A stretch of DNA of 64,000 nt, taken from contig NZ_JASHIK010000005.1 of assembly GCF_030733745.1 (NCBI RefSeq), positions 62,001 through 126,000 of the forward strand. Direction: 5' to 3'. A program made the translations under genes and the position numbers. Every line of letters begins with the position of its first letter. Position 1 is the first letter of the stretch. The notes beneath the pieces are model-generated. The model was not told the DNA's origin and made no database searches. It worked only from the letters and a program-made list of their open reading frames with translations. This DNA comes from Stappia sp. MMSF_3263 (GTDB lineage: Bacteria; Pseudomonadota; Alphaproteobacteria; Rhizobiales; Stappiaceae). Of the stretch, positions 1-10,868 are shown piece after piece.

Positions 1-428
1 CCCGTCCGACGCCTGGCAGCGAACGAGATCACGTCAGGACGGCCAGGGCCTTGCTGGAAGGTCTCCGGCCCAGCGGCGTGCGGCTCCTGCTTGTCGGTGG
101 GGCCGGCAGCCTGCTTGCGCCGGATACCGGCCAGCCGATTGTTGACGATCAGCGGTATGTCTCGCCGGAATGGCGCGATATCGCCGTTGCCTGTTGCGAG
201 CAATACGCCGTCTGCCGGGCCGAGACCGAGGCGGACTGGACCTATCTGAGCCCGCCCGCGCTGTTGCAACCCGGCCTGCGCACGGGCCGCTACAGGACGG
301 GCGACGATCACCTGCTGGTCGATGCGGACGGCACCTCGATGATATCGATGGAGGATCTTGCGGTTGCGCTGCTCGATGAGGCTCAGCAGCCCAGGCATCG
401 GCAAGCCCGGTTTACCGTCGCGTATTGA
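1..428 (+). CDS. NAD(P)H-binding (NmrA/YwnB-like) oxidoreductase, 3' part
   Basis: This is the C-terminal part of an atypical short-chain dehydrogenase of the NAD(P)H-binding family. The frame is open to the left edge, so the start and the N-terminal GxxGxxG nucleotide-binding motif lie outside the window. A TTG at position 51 is internal, because the residues before it fit the family. Visible family features are the strand with VRLLLVGGAGSL and the C-terminal run of YRTGDDHLLVD, then SMISMEDLAVALLDE, then RFTVAY at the very end. Members are usually about 210 residues and cytoplasmic; substrates are mostly unknown. The specific reaction cannot be told from this fragment. Confidence 0.8.
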   Translation, partial: RPTPGSERDHVRTARALLEGLRPSGVRLLLVGGAGSLLAPDTGQPIVDDQRYVSPEWRDIAVACCEQYAVCRAETEADWTYLSPPALLQPGLRTGRYRTGDDHLLVDADGTSMISMEDLAVALLDEAQQPRHRQARFTVAY

Positions 429-610
429 ACGCTCCAGTTCGTTCGACCTGCGCCCGTGATGTTCCGGACCGTCTTGACGGCGGTCCTGTCACCGGGGCAG
501 GTCGCATGTCTTTTGGGAAACGGCTTGATACGGCGGAAACGATCGCTGCTGCGGCAGGAACTGGCCGCGGCACCTGCAGGGGCCGTTGTCTGAATTTTCA
601 GGAAAAGAGT

Positions 611-684
611 TGGCTGGGGAACCTGGATTCGAACCAGGACTAACGGAGTCAGAGTCCGCGGGTCTACCGTTAACCTATTCCCCA
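611..684 (-). tRNA. tRNA-Gln (anticodon CUG)
   Basis: On the minus strand a 74-nt cloverleaf can be drawn. The acceptor stem TGGGGAA pairs with TTCCCCA, followed by discriminator G and an encoded CCA end. The T-arm contains GGTTCGAATCC. The anticodon stem GCGGA/TCCGT closes a seven-base loop CTCTGAC whose middle bases are CTG, reading CAG glutamine codons. A discriminator G and a U1-A72 pair are normal for tRNA-Gln. It stands alone with no neighbouring tRNA. Confidence 0.95.
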
Positions 685-1043
685 ATGCCGAACGGTGCGC
701 CTGATTTTCCGGCTTTCGACGCTGCCAAGACGGCCGCGTGATGCGAAAACCGGAGCGTCGCCCGCCGCGTCGACGGCAGCGCTTCCGTGTGCGCGTTGTA
801 TGAATCGTCGCCTGCTCTGTCAAGTGCGACGGTACAAATTCTCGCTTTCCTCCTGTGCAAATCCATGTCGCGCAAAACGGGAAGGCCGCGTCTGGCGGCA
901 CTGTTTCCGTTGGGTTCAGCCTGCGCATTGCGGGGCGCGCATATGATGGTAAACTTGGCCCAACGGAAAAGCGCTCCAGGCCGCGACGCCACGAGGCGGT
1001 CGCCCTGGAGGCGGAGGCGCGAAAGCGCCGGCAAGGATCGAGT
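685..1043. other. gene-free stretch between tRNA-Gln and the GppA-like gene
   Basis: About 360 bases with no convincing gene. Frames are open on both strands, but they lack a ribosome binding site and recognisable protein features; GC-rich DNA here leaves many frames open by chance. It should hold the tRNA-Gln promoter (reading left) and that of the GppA-like gene (reading right). No clear repeat or operator was seen. Confidence 0.5.
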
Positions 1044-2918
1044 GTGAGCGAATCGGGACCAATGGGGCCGGATGGTATCCGGCCGCATTCCGGCGCGACA
1101 CCGGGGAACGGTGACAAGGCAAGGCCCGCGGCAGCGGGCGCCAAACGCCGCCGCTCCCGGAAGAAACGCAGGCAGCACGGGGCCGGAGGGGCCTCGGCTG
1201 CGACCGAGGGGCAGGCCGCGCAAGCGGCAGCGTCTGGGCGGAATGCGTCAGAACTGGCGAGTGGCGGCTTGCGTGCTGCCGGCGGCAGCGTGCGGACAGC
1301 GGCCGGCGGGAGCAGCGACGCCGGCGACCGGCGCCCGGGTGATGCACCGGGCGGCGGCAAGCGGCGCGGCAAGAAGCGCCGCCGTCCCAATCGGGCCGAA
1401 CGCCGCGCGCAGGTCGGGAAACCGGACCTCGGTCGGTCCGCTGGCGAGACGGCTGGCGAGGACCATGCCGGGCCGGATCAGTCCGGACACGGCCAGGCAA
1501 GAGATGATCAGGCAAGACACGACCAGGCAAGGCACGGCCAGGCACGGCAGGGCCGGGCAAGGCAGGGCGGGGCTGGAAACGGTCGACGCGGAAACGACAG
1601 ATCCGACATGGACCGCTCGGGAAGGAGCGAGGCAAGAGCGCTGCCGGAGGCTACCCGCGATGCGCTTCAGCGCAGGCCGGCAAATGCGGATACCGTCACG
1701 GCAGTGTCGGAGGCAAACCGCCCCGGCACGGTCGGCCCCTCCCTGGAACGTGCGGCCTCGGGTCCGGCGGCCACCGCCGGGCCGGCTGCCGAACGGTCGT
1801 CCGGTGATCCGCGCCCGGGAGCCGCAAGGGACGTGCGCTCGCCTCCGGCGCGCGAGGGGCGCCACGGGTCTGCTGCGGGTGCGGTGCCTGACCGCCTTTA
1901 CGCCGCGCTCGATCTTGGCACCAACAATTGCCGTCTGCTCGTTGCCCGGCCCGAGCAGCGCGGCTTTCGCGTCGTTGACGCCTATTCGCGGATCGTGCGG
2001 CTGGGCGAGGGGCTCGGCCATGCCAACCGGCTGGGCGAGGCGGCGATGGACCGGGCGCTCGAGGCGCTTGTCTGCTGTCGCGACAAGATGCGCGATCGCG
2101 GCGTGGAGCGGGCGCGCCTGATCGCGACGGAAGCGTGCCGCGCGGCGGAAAACGGCCCGCAATTCATCGAGCGGGTGCGGCAGGAGACCGGCATGTCGCT
2201 GGAGATCGCCTCGCGGGAGACCGAGGCCCGTCTGGCTGTCGCCGGCTGCGCCTCGCTTGTCGACCCGGATGCCAATGGCGTGGTGCTGTTCGATATCGGC
2301 GGCGGCTCGTCCGAGATCGTCTGGCTGGATCTTCGCAATCGCTGCGGTGCGCGCGGTGTCGCGCTGACGCGGTTCATCCGCGCCTGGATCTCGCTGCCCG
2401 TCGGCGTGGTCAACCTGGCCGAGCGCCATGGTGGGCGGCACGTCACCTCCGACACGTTCGAGGCGATGGTCAATGATGCCCGCGAGCATCTCGAGGCGTT
2501 TTCGCTCGGACGCGAGCTGAGTGCCGCGATCTGCGACGGAAAGGTCCACATGCTCGGCACATCCGGCACGGTGACGACGCTGGCCGGGGTGCATTTCGGC
2601 TTGAAGCGCTACGACCGTCGCCGCATCGACGGCGTATGGATGGATGACGAAGACGTCACGGCAATGATTGAGCGGCTGCGCGCGATGCCCTATGAGGAGC
2701 GCGTCGGCAATCCGTGCATCGGCGCGGATCGGGCCGATCTGGTGCTTGCCGGCTGCGCGATCCTGGAATCGATTCGCCGACGCTGGCCCTGCCAGCGGCT
2801 GCGTGTCGCCGACAGGGGGCTGCGGGAAGGCATCCTCATGGAACTGATGGCCGCCGACAATGTCTGGCGCCGCAACGCACCGCACCGTCACCGGCCGCGG
2901 TCAAGGAAACAGCAATGA
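1044..2918 (+). CDS. Ppx/GppA-family phosphatase with long basic N-terminal extension
   Basis: Predicted exopolyphosphatase or guanosine pentaphosphatase (624 residues). The family hydrolyses terminal phosphates of polyphosphate or pppGpp. The ASKHA fold starts near residue 285 with [17 protein letters not shown] (phosphate-1 loop), continues with the adenosine-type region, and has the [12 protein letters not shown] phosphate-2 motif near residue 417. Residues 1 to about 284 are low-complexity, rich in Arg, Gly, Ala and Ser, with clusters such as [10 protein letters not shown] and [12 protein letters not shown], and a pentapeptide repeat near residues 151-175. GTG at 1044 is chosen because AAGGA sits six bases upstream. 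The stop overlaps the rlmE start (ATGA), so the two genes are translationally coupled, which hints at a link to ribosome biology. Ppx versus GppA cannot be settled from sequence. Confidence 0.85.
   Translation: MSESGPMGPDGIRPHSGATPGNGDKARPAAAGAKRRRSRKKRRQHGAGGASAATEGQAAQAAASGRNASELASGGLRAAGGSVRTAAGGSSDAGDRRPGDAPGGGKRRGKKRRRPNRAERRAQVGKPDLGRSAGETAGEDHAGPDQSGHGQARDDQARHDQARHGQARQGRARQGGAGNGRRGNDRSDMDRSGRSEARALPEATRDALQRRPANADTVTAVSEANRPGTVGPSLERAASGPAATAGPAAERSSGDPRPGAARDVRSPPAREGRHGSAAGAVPDRLYAALDLGTNNCRLLVARPEQRGFRVVDAYSRIVRLGEGLGHANRLGEAAMDRALEALVCCRDKMRDRGVERARLIATEACRAAENGPQFIERVRQETGMSLEIASRETEARLAVAGCASLVDPDANGVVLFDIGGGSSEIVWLDLRNRCGARGVALTRFIRAWISLPVGVVNLAERHGGRHVTSDTFEAMVNDAREHLEAFSLGRELSAAICDGKVHMLGTSGTVTTLAGVHFGLKRYDRRRIDGVWMDDEDVTAMIERLRAMPYEERVGNPCIGADRADLVLAGCAILESIRRRWPCQRLRVADRGLREGILMELMAADNVWRRNAPHRHRPRSRKQQ
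1494..1568 (+). repeat. five tandem 15-bp units coding for a QAR-containing pentapeptide
   Basis: Five consecutive 15-base units begin at 1494, 1509, 1524, 1539 and 1554, the first three starting CAGGCAAG. They encode degenerate pentapeptides of the type QAR followed by D/H/Q and D/G, inside the low-complexity extension of the GppA-like protein. The unit is a multiple of three, so changes in copy number would keep the frame. Confidence 0.85.
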
Positions 2919-3619
2919 GCACATCGGGCCGCGGACGCGGCGATCGTGGCATGTTCGAACGGGTGAAGACGGCCCGGCGGCGGAGCAATTCCTCCACCCG
3001 CTGGCTTCAGCGCCAGCTCAACGACCCTTATGTTCGCCGGGCCAAGATCGACGGCTACCGCTCGCGCGCCGCATACAAGATTCTGGAGATCGACGACAAG
3101 CACAACCTGCTGAAGCCGGGCCTGCGAATCGTCGACCTGGGCGCCGCTCCCGGCGGCTGGTGCCAGGTGGCGGCCGCCAGGACCGGTTCCACCGACCAGG
3201 ATCCGCGTATCGTCGGCATCGACTATCTCGAGGTGGAACCCTTGCCCGGCGTGACGCTGTTGCTCAAGGATTTCCTCGACGATGATGCGCCCGATGCCCT
3301 GCGCGCCGCGCTTGGCGGACACATGCCCGACCTGGTGCTTTCGGACATGGCGGCGCCGACTACCGGCCACCGCCAGACCGATCACCTGCGGACCACCCAT
3401 CTGTTCGAGGTGGCGGCGCTTTTCGCCAGCGAGAATCTGGCACCTGGCGGGGCTTTTCTCTCCAAGGTGTTCCGGGGCGGCACCGAGAACGAACTGCTTG
3501 CGGGTCTGAAGCGCGACTACCAGACGGTGCATCACATCAAGCCGCCGGCAAGTCGCAAGGAAAGCCCGGAGCTTTATGTGCTTGCCAAGGGATTTCGTGG
3601 TCGGCGGGGTGGCGACTAG
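2915..3619 (+). CDS. rlmE: 23S rRNA (uridine-2552 2'-O)-methyltransferase RlmE
   Basis: RlmE (FtsJ/RrmJ) methylates the ribose of U2552 in the A-loop of 23S rRNA during 50S assembly, using S-adenosylmethionine. The product has 234 residues, slightly longer than the usual 205-210 because of a basic N-terminal tail. The SAM motif reads [10 protein letters not shown]. The catalytic tetrad K-D-K-E can be placed in [29 protein letters not shown] and KESPELY. The ATG at 2915 overlaps the stop of the upstream gene and has AAGGA upstream. The same pairing with a GppA-like gene is common in Alphaproteobacteria. Confidence 0.95.
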   Translation: MSTSGRGRGDRGMFERVKTARRRSNSSTRWLQRQLNDPYVRRAKIDGYRSRAAYKILEIDDKHNLLKPGLRIVDLGAAPGGWCQVAAARTGSTDQDPRIVGIDYLEVEPLPGVTLLLKDFLDDDAPDALRAALGGHMPDLVLSDMAAPTTGHRQTDHLRTTHLFEVAALFASENLAPGGAFLSKVFRGGTENELLAGLKRDYQTVHHIKPPASRKESPELYVLAKGFRGRRGGD

Positions 3620-3777
3620 CGCGGTACGCGCGCCGTCCCGGCCGGAAATAGCTGCGGTGCATGGCGCGATGCCGCTTCCCTTCCTGTCATGCCCGTGTTA
3701 ATGACCCGCGCCAACTTCTCCCATCCGCGACCGCCCGCCGGCCCCTCCTGGCCGGGTGACGGAGCGTCCTTTCCTGA

Positions 3778-5295
<1,518 letters not shown>

Positions 5296-5407
5296 AATGG
5301 CGGGAACGCGGTTCGTTCGAGGTTGATCAAAAAAACGCGAGCGGCGCTCGACGCTCGCTTCGGACTGCACGGCTCCGACGTTCTGACGGGAGCCGGAAAC
5401 GAATACG

Positions 5408-5433
5408 GCAAGGCCGGCGGGTGCCGGCCTTGC
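5408..5433. terminator. strong hairpin between convergent guaB and small gene
   Basis: A perfect 11-bp stem, GCAAGGCCGGC with its complement, closes a GGGT loop. It lies between guaB and the convergent small gene. There is no T-run on either side, so it is terminator-like but not a canonical intrinsic terminator. Confidence 0.5.
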
Positions 5434-5481
5434 GCTGTCAGGAAAGGCGAATGCCGGACACCGCAGGCGCGGGGGCGCGGT

Positions 5482-5703
5482 TCACTCGGCCACCGGTGCC
5501 GGCATGCGCCGCCGTCCGCCCTTGCGATTGCCCTTCTGCTCTTGTGTCATCTCCAGCAGGCGATGCGCGCAGGCGACCAGGATTTCCGGCGATTCCCCTC
5601 CCAGATCTTGTGCGGCATAGGCGAAATAGGCTTTCCAGGCCCTGATTTCCTTTGCCGGGTCCATGGTTGTAGCTGCTTGCGTATGATTTCCGTTTTTCTG
5701 CAT
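5482..5703 (-). CDS. small hypothetical protein, 73 residues
   Basis: Unrecognised small protein. A GTG nine bases further upstream is possible, but GGAGG overlaps that GTG and lies at normal distance from the ATG at 5703, so the ATG start (MQKNGNHTQ) is preferred. The middle looks like an amphipathic helix pair (KEIRAWKAYFAYAAQDLGG and SPEILVACAHRLLEMTQEQ) and the tail is basic (KGNRKGGRRR). There is no signal peptide or membrane segment. Upstream DNA (5713-5870) is unusually AT-rich for this genome, which suggests its own regulated promoter. The SD and the helix-like composition favour a real gene. No function can be assigned. Confidence 0.6.
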   Translation of the reverse strand: MQKNGNHTQAATTMDPAKEIRAWKAYFAYAAQDLGGESPEILVACAHRLLEMTQEQKGNRKGGRRRMPAPVAE

Positions 5704-6082
5704 GACATCCACCTCCGGTTCTTAAGATGAAACGTTGATGAACGTTATGGAAGCGTTATTCTTCATCTAGGGAAATACACGCATCGGTTGAGTGAAAGTT
5801 GTATGCTGTAAATAATACTTACTAGTATCTACTTTTAGTTGACTTCATCTGCAATCACTACGCGAGAACACCTGACGTAATTGACATGTGGCATTTCCGG
5901 CCGGGCGTTGGCAAGCGGCGACGGATCGGATAAAGCAGCCGGAGACAGGCTTTTCCGCAGGCGCGGTATTCGCCCGCCTGCCACCAGTGCGCGAACCCGT
6001 GACCAGTCCGGCTGCCTCGTTGAGTGCTGGACGGCCGGGGGCGGGCGATCCCTGCGGGCATGAACATTCGGGGACAGGGAAT

Positions 6083-7381
6083 ATGAAGGACGGAGGCCGG
6101 CTGGCCGCTGCGATCGAGATTCTGGGCGAGGTGGAAAGCGCCCGCCGTCCGGTGCAGGACGCGCTTCGAGACTGGGGGCGGGCACATCGTTTCGCCGGGT
6201 CCGGCGATCGCCTTGTCATCGCCAACCTGGTATTCGACGCGCTGCGCCGGCGCCTGTCGCTTGCCGCGCTGATGGGGGAGGACAGTCCGCGCGCGCTCGT
6301 GATGGCCACCTATGTGCGCATCTGGGGGCTTGGCCTCGACGGGCTGGCCGCAGCCCTTGACGGGGACCGCTTCGCGCCGCCGCCGCCCAGCGAGGAGGAG
6401 GCCGCCAGGCTCTCGGCGACGGAGCCGGTCGACATGATCCCGCAGGTGGCGGCCGACATTCCCGACTGGCTGTGGCCGCAATTCGAGGCGGCGTTCGGCG
6501 CGGACAGCGTTGCCGAGGGACAGGCGCTCGCCGCGCGCGCGCCGATCGACCTGCGTGTCAATCTGCTGAAGGGCGACCGCGAGCGGATGTTGCGCAAGCT
6601 GTCCCACCTGACGCTGCACGAGACGGCGGTGTCGCCGGTGGGGCTGCGCATCGAGCCGCCGCAAGGCAAGGACCGGGCGCCGCACGTGCAGGCGGAAGAG
6701 GGCTTCCGCAAGGGCTGGTTCGAATTGCAGGATGAAGCGAGCCAGGTCGCTGCCCTGGTCGCTGCCTCGGTCGAACCGACGCAGGTGCTGGACTATTGTG
6801 CCGGCGGAGGGGGCAAGACCCTGGCGCTGGCCGGCGCAATGGGCAATCGGGGGCAGATCTACGCCCATGACGCCAGCAAGCTGCGGCTTGCACCGATCTT
6901 CGAGAGGCTGCAGCGCGCCGGTGCCCGCAACATCCAGGTACGCGATCCGGAGACGGCCGGGCTCGACGATCTCGAGGGGCGCATGGACCTCGTCTTCGTG
7001 GATGTGCCCTGTTCGGGCACGGGCGTATGGCGCAGGCGCCCGGATTCCAAGTGGCGGATCACGCCCAACGCACTTGCCGCGCGCACCCGCGAGCAGCGCG
7101 AGGTGCTGGATGCCGCGAGCCGCTACGTACGGCCTGGCGGTCATCTGCTCTACGCCACCTGTTCGCTCCTGCCTTGCGAGAATACCGACCAGGTCGGAGC
7201 CTTCCTCGAAACGCATGAGACATTCGAGGTGGTGCCGCTGGAGCCGCGTTGGGAGGCGCTGTTCGGGGAGAGTGCCCCGCGTCCGCGGTTCGACGCGGCC
7301 GGCCTTGCCACGCTCAGCCCCGCGCGGACCGCGACCGACGGGTTCTTCATCGCGCTCCTGAGGCGGCGCGAGGACGGTTGA
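6083..7381 (+). CDS. RsmB-type 16S rRNA m5C methyltransferase (NOL1/NOP2/sun)
   Basis: SAM-dependent RNA cytosine-C5 methyltransferase of the RsmB/RsmF family, 432 residues, acting on 16S rRNA in the best-known members. The SAM-binding region contains LDYCAGGGGKTLALAG. The two family cysteines are in VDVPCSGTGVWRRRPDSKW (motif IV) and YATCSLLPCEN (motif VI). The start at 6083 (MKDGGRLAAAIEIL) is chosen because this is how rhizobial homologues begin; a purine-rich stretch GGGGACAGGGA precedes it. It sits between guaB and guaA. The exact rRNA position modified is inferred only from the family. Confidence 0.9.
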   Translation: MKDGGRLAAAIEILGEVESARRPVQDALRDWGRAHRFAGSGDRLVIANLVFDALRRRLSLAALMGEDSPRALVMATYVRIWGLGLDGLAAALDGDRFAPPPPSEEEAARLSATEPVDMIPQVAADIPDWLWPQFEAAFGADSVAEGQALAARAPIDLRVNLLKGDRERMLRKLSHLTLHETAVSPVGLRIEPPQGKDRAPHVQAEEGFRKGWFELQDEASQVAALVAASVEPTQVLDYCAGGGGKTLALAGAMGNRGQIYAHDASKLRLAPIFERLQRAGARNIQVRDPETAGLDDLEGRMDLVFVDVPCSGTGVWRRRPDSKWRITPNALAARTREQREVLDAASRYVRPGGHLLYATCSLLPCENTDQVGAFLETHETFEVVPLEPRWEALFGESAPRPRFDAAGLATLSPARTATDGFFIALLRRREDG

Positions 7382-7527
7382 TCCGGCCCATTGCGCCTCT
7401 CGCATCCCGCCGGAGCAGGGGTCTGGCAGAATGCCGGCTGCCATCGGCGCGACATGCCCCTTTCTGTCGCCGCGGCTGGTTCATCCGCGACCGGGACGCA
7501 ACTTAAGGGTTCTGGCTGAGCGCTGCC

Positions 7528-8772
7528 TCAAAATCCGGGAAAGAGCGGCATGGAGGGTGTTTCCTCCTGCCCGTCGCCCTCGTCTTGCGCAGCTTCTCCG
7601 TCCGGAGCCTGCGGCAGGGGGCTGTCGGGTGAACCCTCCTGCGCCCTGGTATCCTGGTCCGTCCCGGATCGGGACGCGGTCTCGGCGGAGACCCCGTCCT
7701 GCCCCCTGCCGGAAGCGAGCAGCCTCTCGGCGCGTTCCGACGCCTGGCTGGCGATGGTGTCCGCCTGATCGCGCGCCTGTTGTTCCAGTTGCGGGATAAG
7801 CATGTCGAGGTCGCGCCACACGCTCACCGTCACCTTGTCGCGACTGCCGGCCGCCATCAGCACACTGCGGGCCTGCAGGCCGGCGCCGGCCGCCGCCAAT
7901 GCGGTTCCAAGGGCATTGCCCGCCGCCCTGTTTTCGCCATCCAGTTCCCAGGCGGCGCGCGCATGCGACAGGGCGCCGGCAAGGTCGCCGGACTTGCGGC
8001 AGGCATGGCTGAGCTGGATGCTGTGGACGGCGTTGCCCGGTTCGCTTTCCTGCGCGGCGGCGAAGACCTCAATGGCCTCGGCCCAGTGCTCGGCGGCGAG
8101 GTGGATCGTTCCGGCCAGGGCCAGGATGGTTGCATCGGTGGGCGCGCGGGCGGCGGCGCGCTCGACGGCCTCGCGGGCCTCGTCCAGCCGGCCCTGGCGA
8201 TAGAGAATGTCGGCCAGGCCCTTCAGCGCCGGTACATAGCCCGCGTCCAGCCGCAACGCGTGGCGGTATTGGGCGATGGCGCCGGCGACATTGCCGAGCG
8301 GACCTTGTGCGTCCGCATCGAGCGTCAGGGCGGCGGCGCTTTCCGGCATGGCCTTGAGCAGCCGCCTGGCGTGGGGGGCGGCCTCTGCATGGCGTGCAAG
8401 GCGATTGAGGATGGTGGCCAGTCCGAAGAGCGCGTTGCGATTGTCCGGGTCTTCCTCCAGCACCTGCTGGAAGGTTTCGCTGGCCTGCTCGTCGCGCCCC
8501 ATCAGCAGGAAGGCATTGCCGAGATTTGCGCGCGCGGCGCGATGTTCGGGCTGTGAGAAGACCACCTGACGCAACAGCGTCACCGCTTCCTCCAGATCGC
8601 CCTTGCGCATCAATGCGGTGCCGGCCCGGTAGCGCGCCTCGAGATCGTCCGGATCGCGGGCGACCAGCGTCCGGTATATGTCGAGCGCCCCGGCAAAATC
8701 GCCGGCAGCCTCGCGCGTCGCCGCTGCGAGCAGGGCGTCGGAGGCTTCGGGCGGCGAGAGGAATGACGCCAT
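7528..8772 (-). CDS. tetratricopeptide repeat protein
   Basis: A 414-residue protein made mostly of TPR units. At least seven are visible from about residue 15 to 310, with family positions such as GDFAGALDIYRTLVARDPDD, ALMRKGDLEEAVTLLRQV and DEARAAVERA-type helices. The C-terminus is acidic and low-complexity, ending PSMPLFPGF. No signal peptide or glycosyltransferase domain is seen, so it is likely a cytoplasmic scaffold. The ATG at 8772 follows AGGAG at about 11 bases; the open frame runs further upstream but that part looks non-coding. It is convergent with the RsmB-like gene and divergent from guaA. Its partner is unknown. Confidence 0.8.
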   Translation of the reverse strand: MASFLSPPEASDALLAAATREAAGDFAGALDIYRTLVARDPDDLEARYRAGTALMRKGDLEEAVTLLRQVVFSQPEHRAARANLGNAFLLMGRDEQASETFQQVLEEDPDNRNALFGLATILNRLARHAEAAPHARRLLKAMPESAAALTLDADAQGPLGNVAGAIAQYRHALRLDAGYVPALKGLADILYRQGRLDEAREAVERAAARAPTDATILALAGTIHLAAEHWAEAIEVFAAAQESEPGNAVHSIQLSHACRKSGDLAGALSHARAAWELDGENRAAGNALGTALAAAGAGLQARSVLMAAGSRDKVTVSVWRDLDMLIPQLEQQARDQADTIASQASERAERLLASGRGQDGVSAETASRSGTDQDTRAQEGSPDSPLPQAPDGEAAQDEGDGQEETPSMPLFPGF

Positions 8773-9022
8773 GGATCTGCTGGCTCCTGAGCCGCTCTGG
8801 CGCCTGAGATCAGGGATGCACGGACGATTCTTCGTCCATGCCGACTCAGGCTGCCTCTTGAGAAAAAGCGTAGGGTGCTTCGTCCTTGCGGTCAAAGTCC
8901 CGGCGCGGTCCGTGAAGCTTATCCGCAGCCGTCCGGCGAGATTGCGGCACGCAGGCGGATATCCCGCACGGGTCAAGCAGATTCCTGTTCAAAACCCGGG
9001 CCGCTTTGGGTATTAGCTGCCC

Positions 9023-10588
9023 ATGACCGACCAACTCCTCATCATCGATTTCGGCTCGCAGGTAACCCAGCTCATCGCGCGGCGTCTGCGCGAGCTGAAT
9101 GTCTATTGCGAGATCCACCCCTTCCAGAACGTCACCGACGCGTTCCTGGCCGAGTTTCGGCCGAAGGCGGTGATCTTTTCCGGCGGACCCGACAGCGTCA
9201 CCCGCGAGGGCTCTCCGCGACCTCCGGCCTCCGTCTACGAACTCGGCGTGCCGATCCTGGGCATCTGCTACGGCCAGCAGGTGATGATGCAGGACCTGGG
9301 CGGCAAGGTCGACGGCGGCAAGATCTCGGGCGGCGGCGGCACGGCGGAATTCGGCCGCGCCTACGTGACCCCGTCGGAGAGCCGCATCCCGATCCTCGAC
9401 GGATGGTTCGAAGGAGGGCGCGAGCAGGTCTGGATGAGCCATGGCGACCATGTCAGCCGGCTCGCACCGGGTTTCGAGGTGCTCGGCACCTCGCCCAATG
9501 CTCCCTTTGCCATCACCGCCGACCTGTCGCGCAATTTCTACGCGGTGCAGTTCCATCCCGAAGTGCATCACACGCCGAACGGCAAGCGGCTCTACGAGAA
9601 TTTCGTCAGGCTTGCCGGCTTCACCGGCGACTGGACGATGGGGGCCTATCGCGAAGAGGCGATCCGCAAGATCCGCGAGCAGGTCGGCGACAAGAAGGTC
9701 ATCTGCGGATTGTCCGGCGGCGTCGACAGCTCGGTCGCCGCGGTTCTCATCCACGAGGCGATCGGCGACCAGCTTACCTGCGTCTTCGTTGACCACGGTC
9801 TCCTGCGCCTCAACGAGGCGGACGAGGTCGTCACCATGTTCCGCGACCACTACAACATCCGCCTCGTCCATGCCGACGAGCAGGAGCTCTTCCTGGGAGC
9901 GCTGGAAGGGGTGTCCGACCCCGAGGTCAAGCGCAAGACCATCGGCAAGCTGTTCATCGACGTCTTCCAGAAGCATGCCAACACGATCGAGGGCGCCGAG
10001 TTCCTGGCGCAGGGCACGCTTTATCCCGACGTGATCGAGAGCGTCAGCTTTTCCGGCGGGCCCTCGGTGACGATCAAGAGTCACCACAATGTCGGCGGTC
10101 TGCCGGAAAAGATGGGGCTGAAGCTGGTCGAGCCCTTGCGCGAACTGTTCAAGGACGAGGTGAGGGCGCTTGGCCGCGAGCTCGGCCTGCCGGCAAGCTT
10201 CATCGGTCGCCATCCGTTCCCCGGGCCGGGCCTTGCCATCCGTTGTCCGGGCGAGATCACCCGCGCCAAGCTCGACATCCTGCGCAAGGCGGATGCGGTC
10301 TATATCGACCAGATCCGCCGACACGGGCTTTATGACGAGATCTGGCAGGCCTTCGTCGCCATCCTTCCCGTGCGTACCGTCGGCGTGATGGGAGACGGGC
10401 GCACCTACGATTATGCCTGCGCGCTCAGGGCGGTGACCTCGGTCGATGGCATGACGGCCGACTACTACCCCTTCACACACGAGTTCCTTGGCGAGACCGC
10501 GACGCGGATCATCAACGAGGTCGAGGGCATCAACCGGGTGACCTACGACATCACCTCCAAGCCCCCGGGAACAATTGAGTGGGAGTGA
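9023..10588 (+). CDS. guaA: GMP synthase (glutamine-hydrolysing) GuaA
   Basis: Converts XMP to GMP with ATP and glutamine, the step after GuaB. The product has 521 residues, full length. The class I amidotransferase domain has the nucleophile Cys82 in LGICYGQQ and the His-Glu pair in FHPEVHH. The ATP pyrophosphatase domain has the PP-loop LSGGVDSS near residue 233, and the C-terminal dimerisation domain ends in the conserved KPPGTIEWE. The only near neighbour on this strand is upstream; a terminator lies about 210 bases downstream. Confidence 0.98.
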   Translation: MTDQLLIIDFGSQVTQLIARRLRELNVYCEIHPFQNVTDAFLAEFRPKAVIFSGGPDSVTREGSPRPPASVYELGVPILGICYGQQVMMQDLGGKVDGGKISGGGGTAEFGRAYVTPSESRIPILDGWFEGGREQVWMSHGDHVSRLAPGFEVLGTSPNAPFAITADLSRNFYAVQFHPEVHHTPNGKRLYENFVRLAGFTGDWTMGAYREEAIRKIREQVGDKKVICGLSGGVDSSVAAVLIHEAIGDQLTCVFVDHGLLRLNEADEVVTMFRDHYNIRLVHADEQELFLGALEGVSDPEVKRKTIGKLFIDVFQKHANTIEGAEFLAQGTLYPDVIESVSFSGGPSVTIKSHHNVGGLPEKMGLKLVEPLRELFKDEVRALGRELGLPASFIGRHPFPGPGLAIRCPGEITRAKLDILRKADAVYIDQIRRHGLYDEIWQAFVAILPVRTVGVMGDGRTYDYACALRAVTSVDGMTADYYPFTHEFLGETATRIINEVEGINRVTYDITSKPPGTIEWE

Positions 10589-10799
10589 AAGGCGAGCGCT
10601 GCCGGGTGAGGCTCATCGTCTTTACCGGACAACGCTGACTGTGCTTCCGGGGCTTTGCCCGCCTCTTCGTCGCGACGCGCTATGATGACCCGATCCTGAG
10701 CCGCCCTTTCGGGGATGTGCAGGTCCTGAAGCGGTTCGTCGGCAGTCATGCTGCCGGTGCAGACGGCGGGCAGCATCCCACGAACCCGAACAGGAAAGA

Positions 10800-10824
10800 G
10801 CCCCGCTCGACGAGCGGGGCTTTT
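10800..10824. terminator. intrinsic terminator downstream of guaA, probably bidirectional
   Basis: GCCCCGCT, loop CGACG, AGCGGGGC, then TTTT on the plus strand. On the minus strand the stem is followed by TCTTT, so it could also serve the convergent deaminase operon. The roughly 210 bases between guaA and this hairpin contain several smaller hairpins and no convincing gene. Confidence 0.8.
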
Positions 10825-10868
10825 GCATGACCTGGCCGGCCTTGTGCCAGTTGCGGGGAAGCCGTGCC

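Noticed and set aside
383-1390. 335-codon minus-strand frame over tRNA-Gln and the GppA extension
   Set aside because: It crosses the tRNA gene and is Pro/Arg/Ser-rich like an antisense frame; the GppA frame has a good start and catalytic domain.
8846-10480. 544-codon frame opposite guaA
   Set aside because: Antisense shadow of a clear guaA gene.
10543-10747. Short minus-strand frame ending [11 protein letters not shown] overlapping the guaA end
   Set aside because: The last part is the complement of the conserved guaA C-terminus. No ribosome site at its ATG, so I treat the stretch as non-coding.
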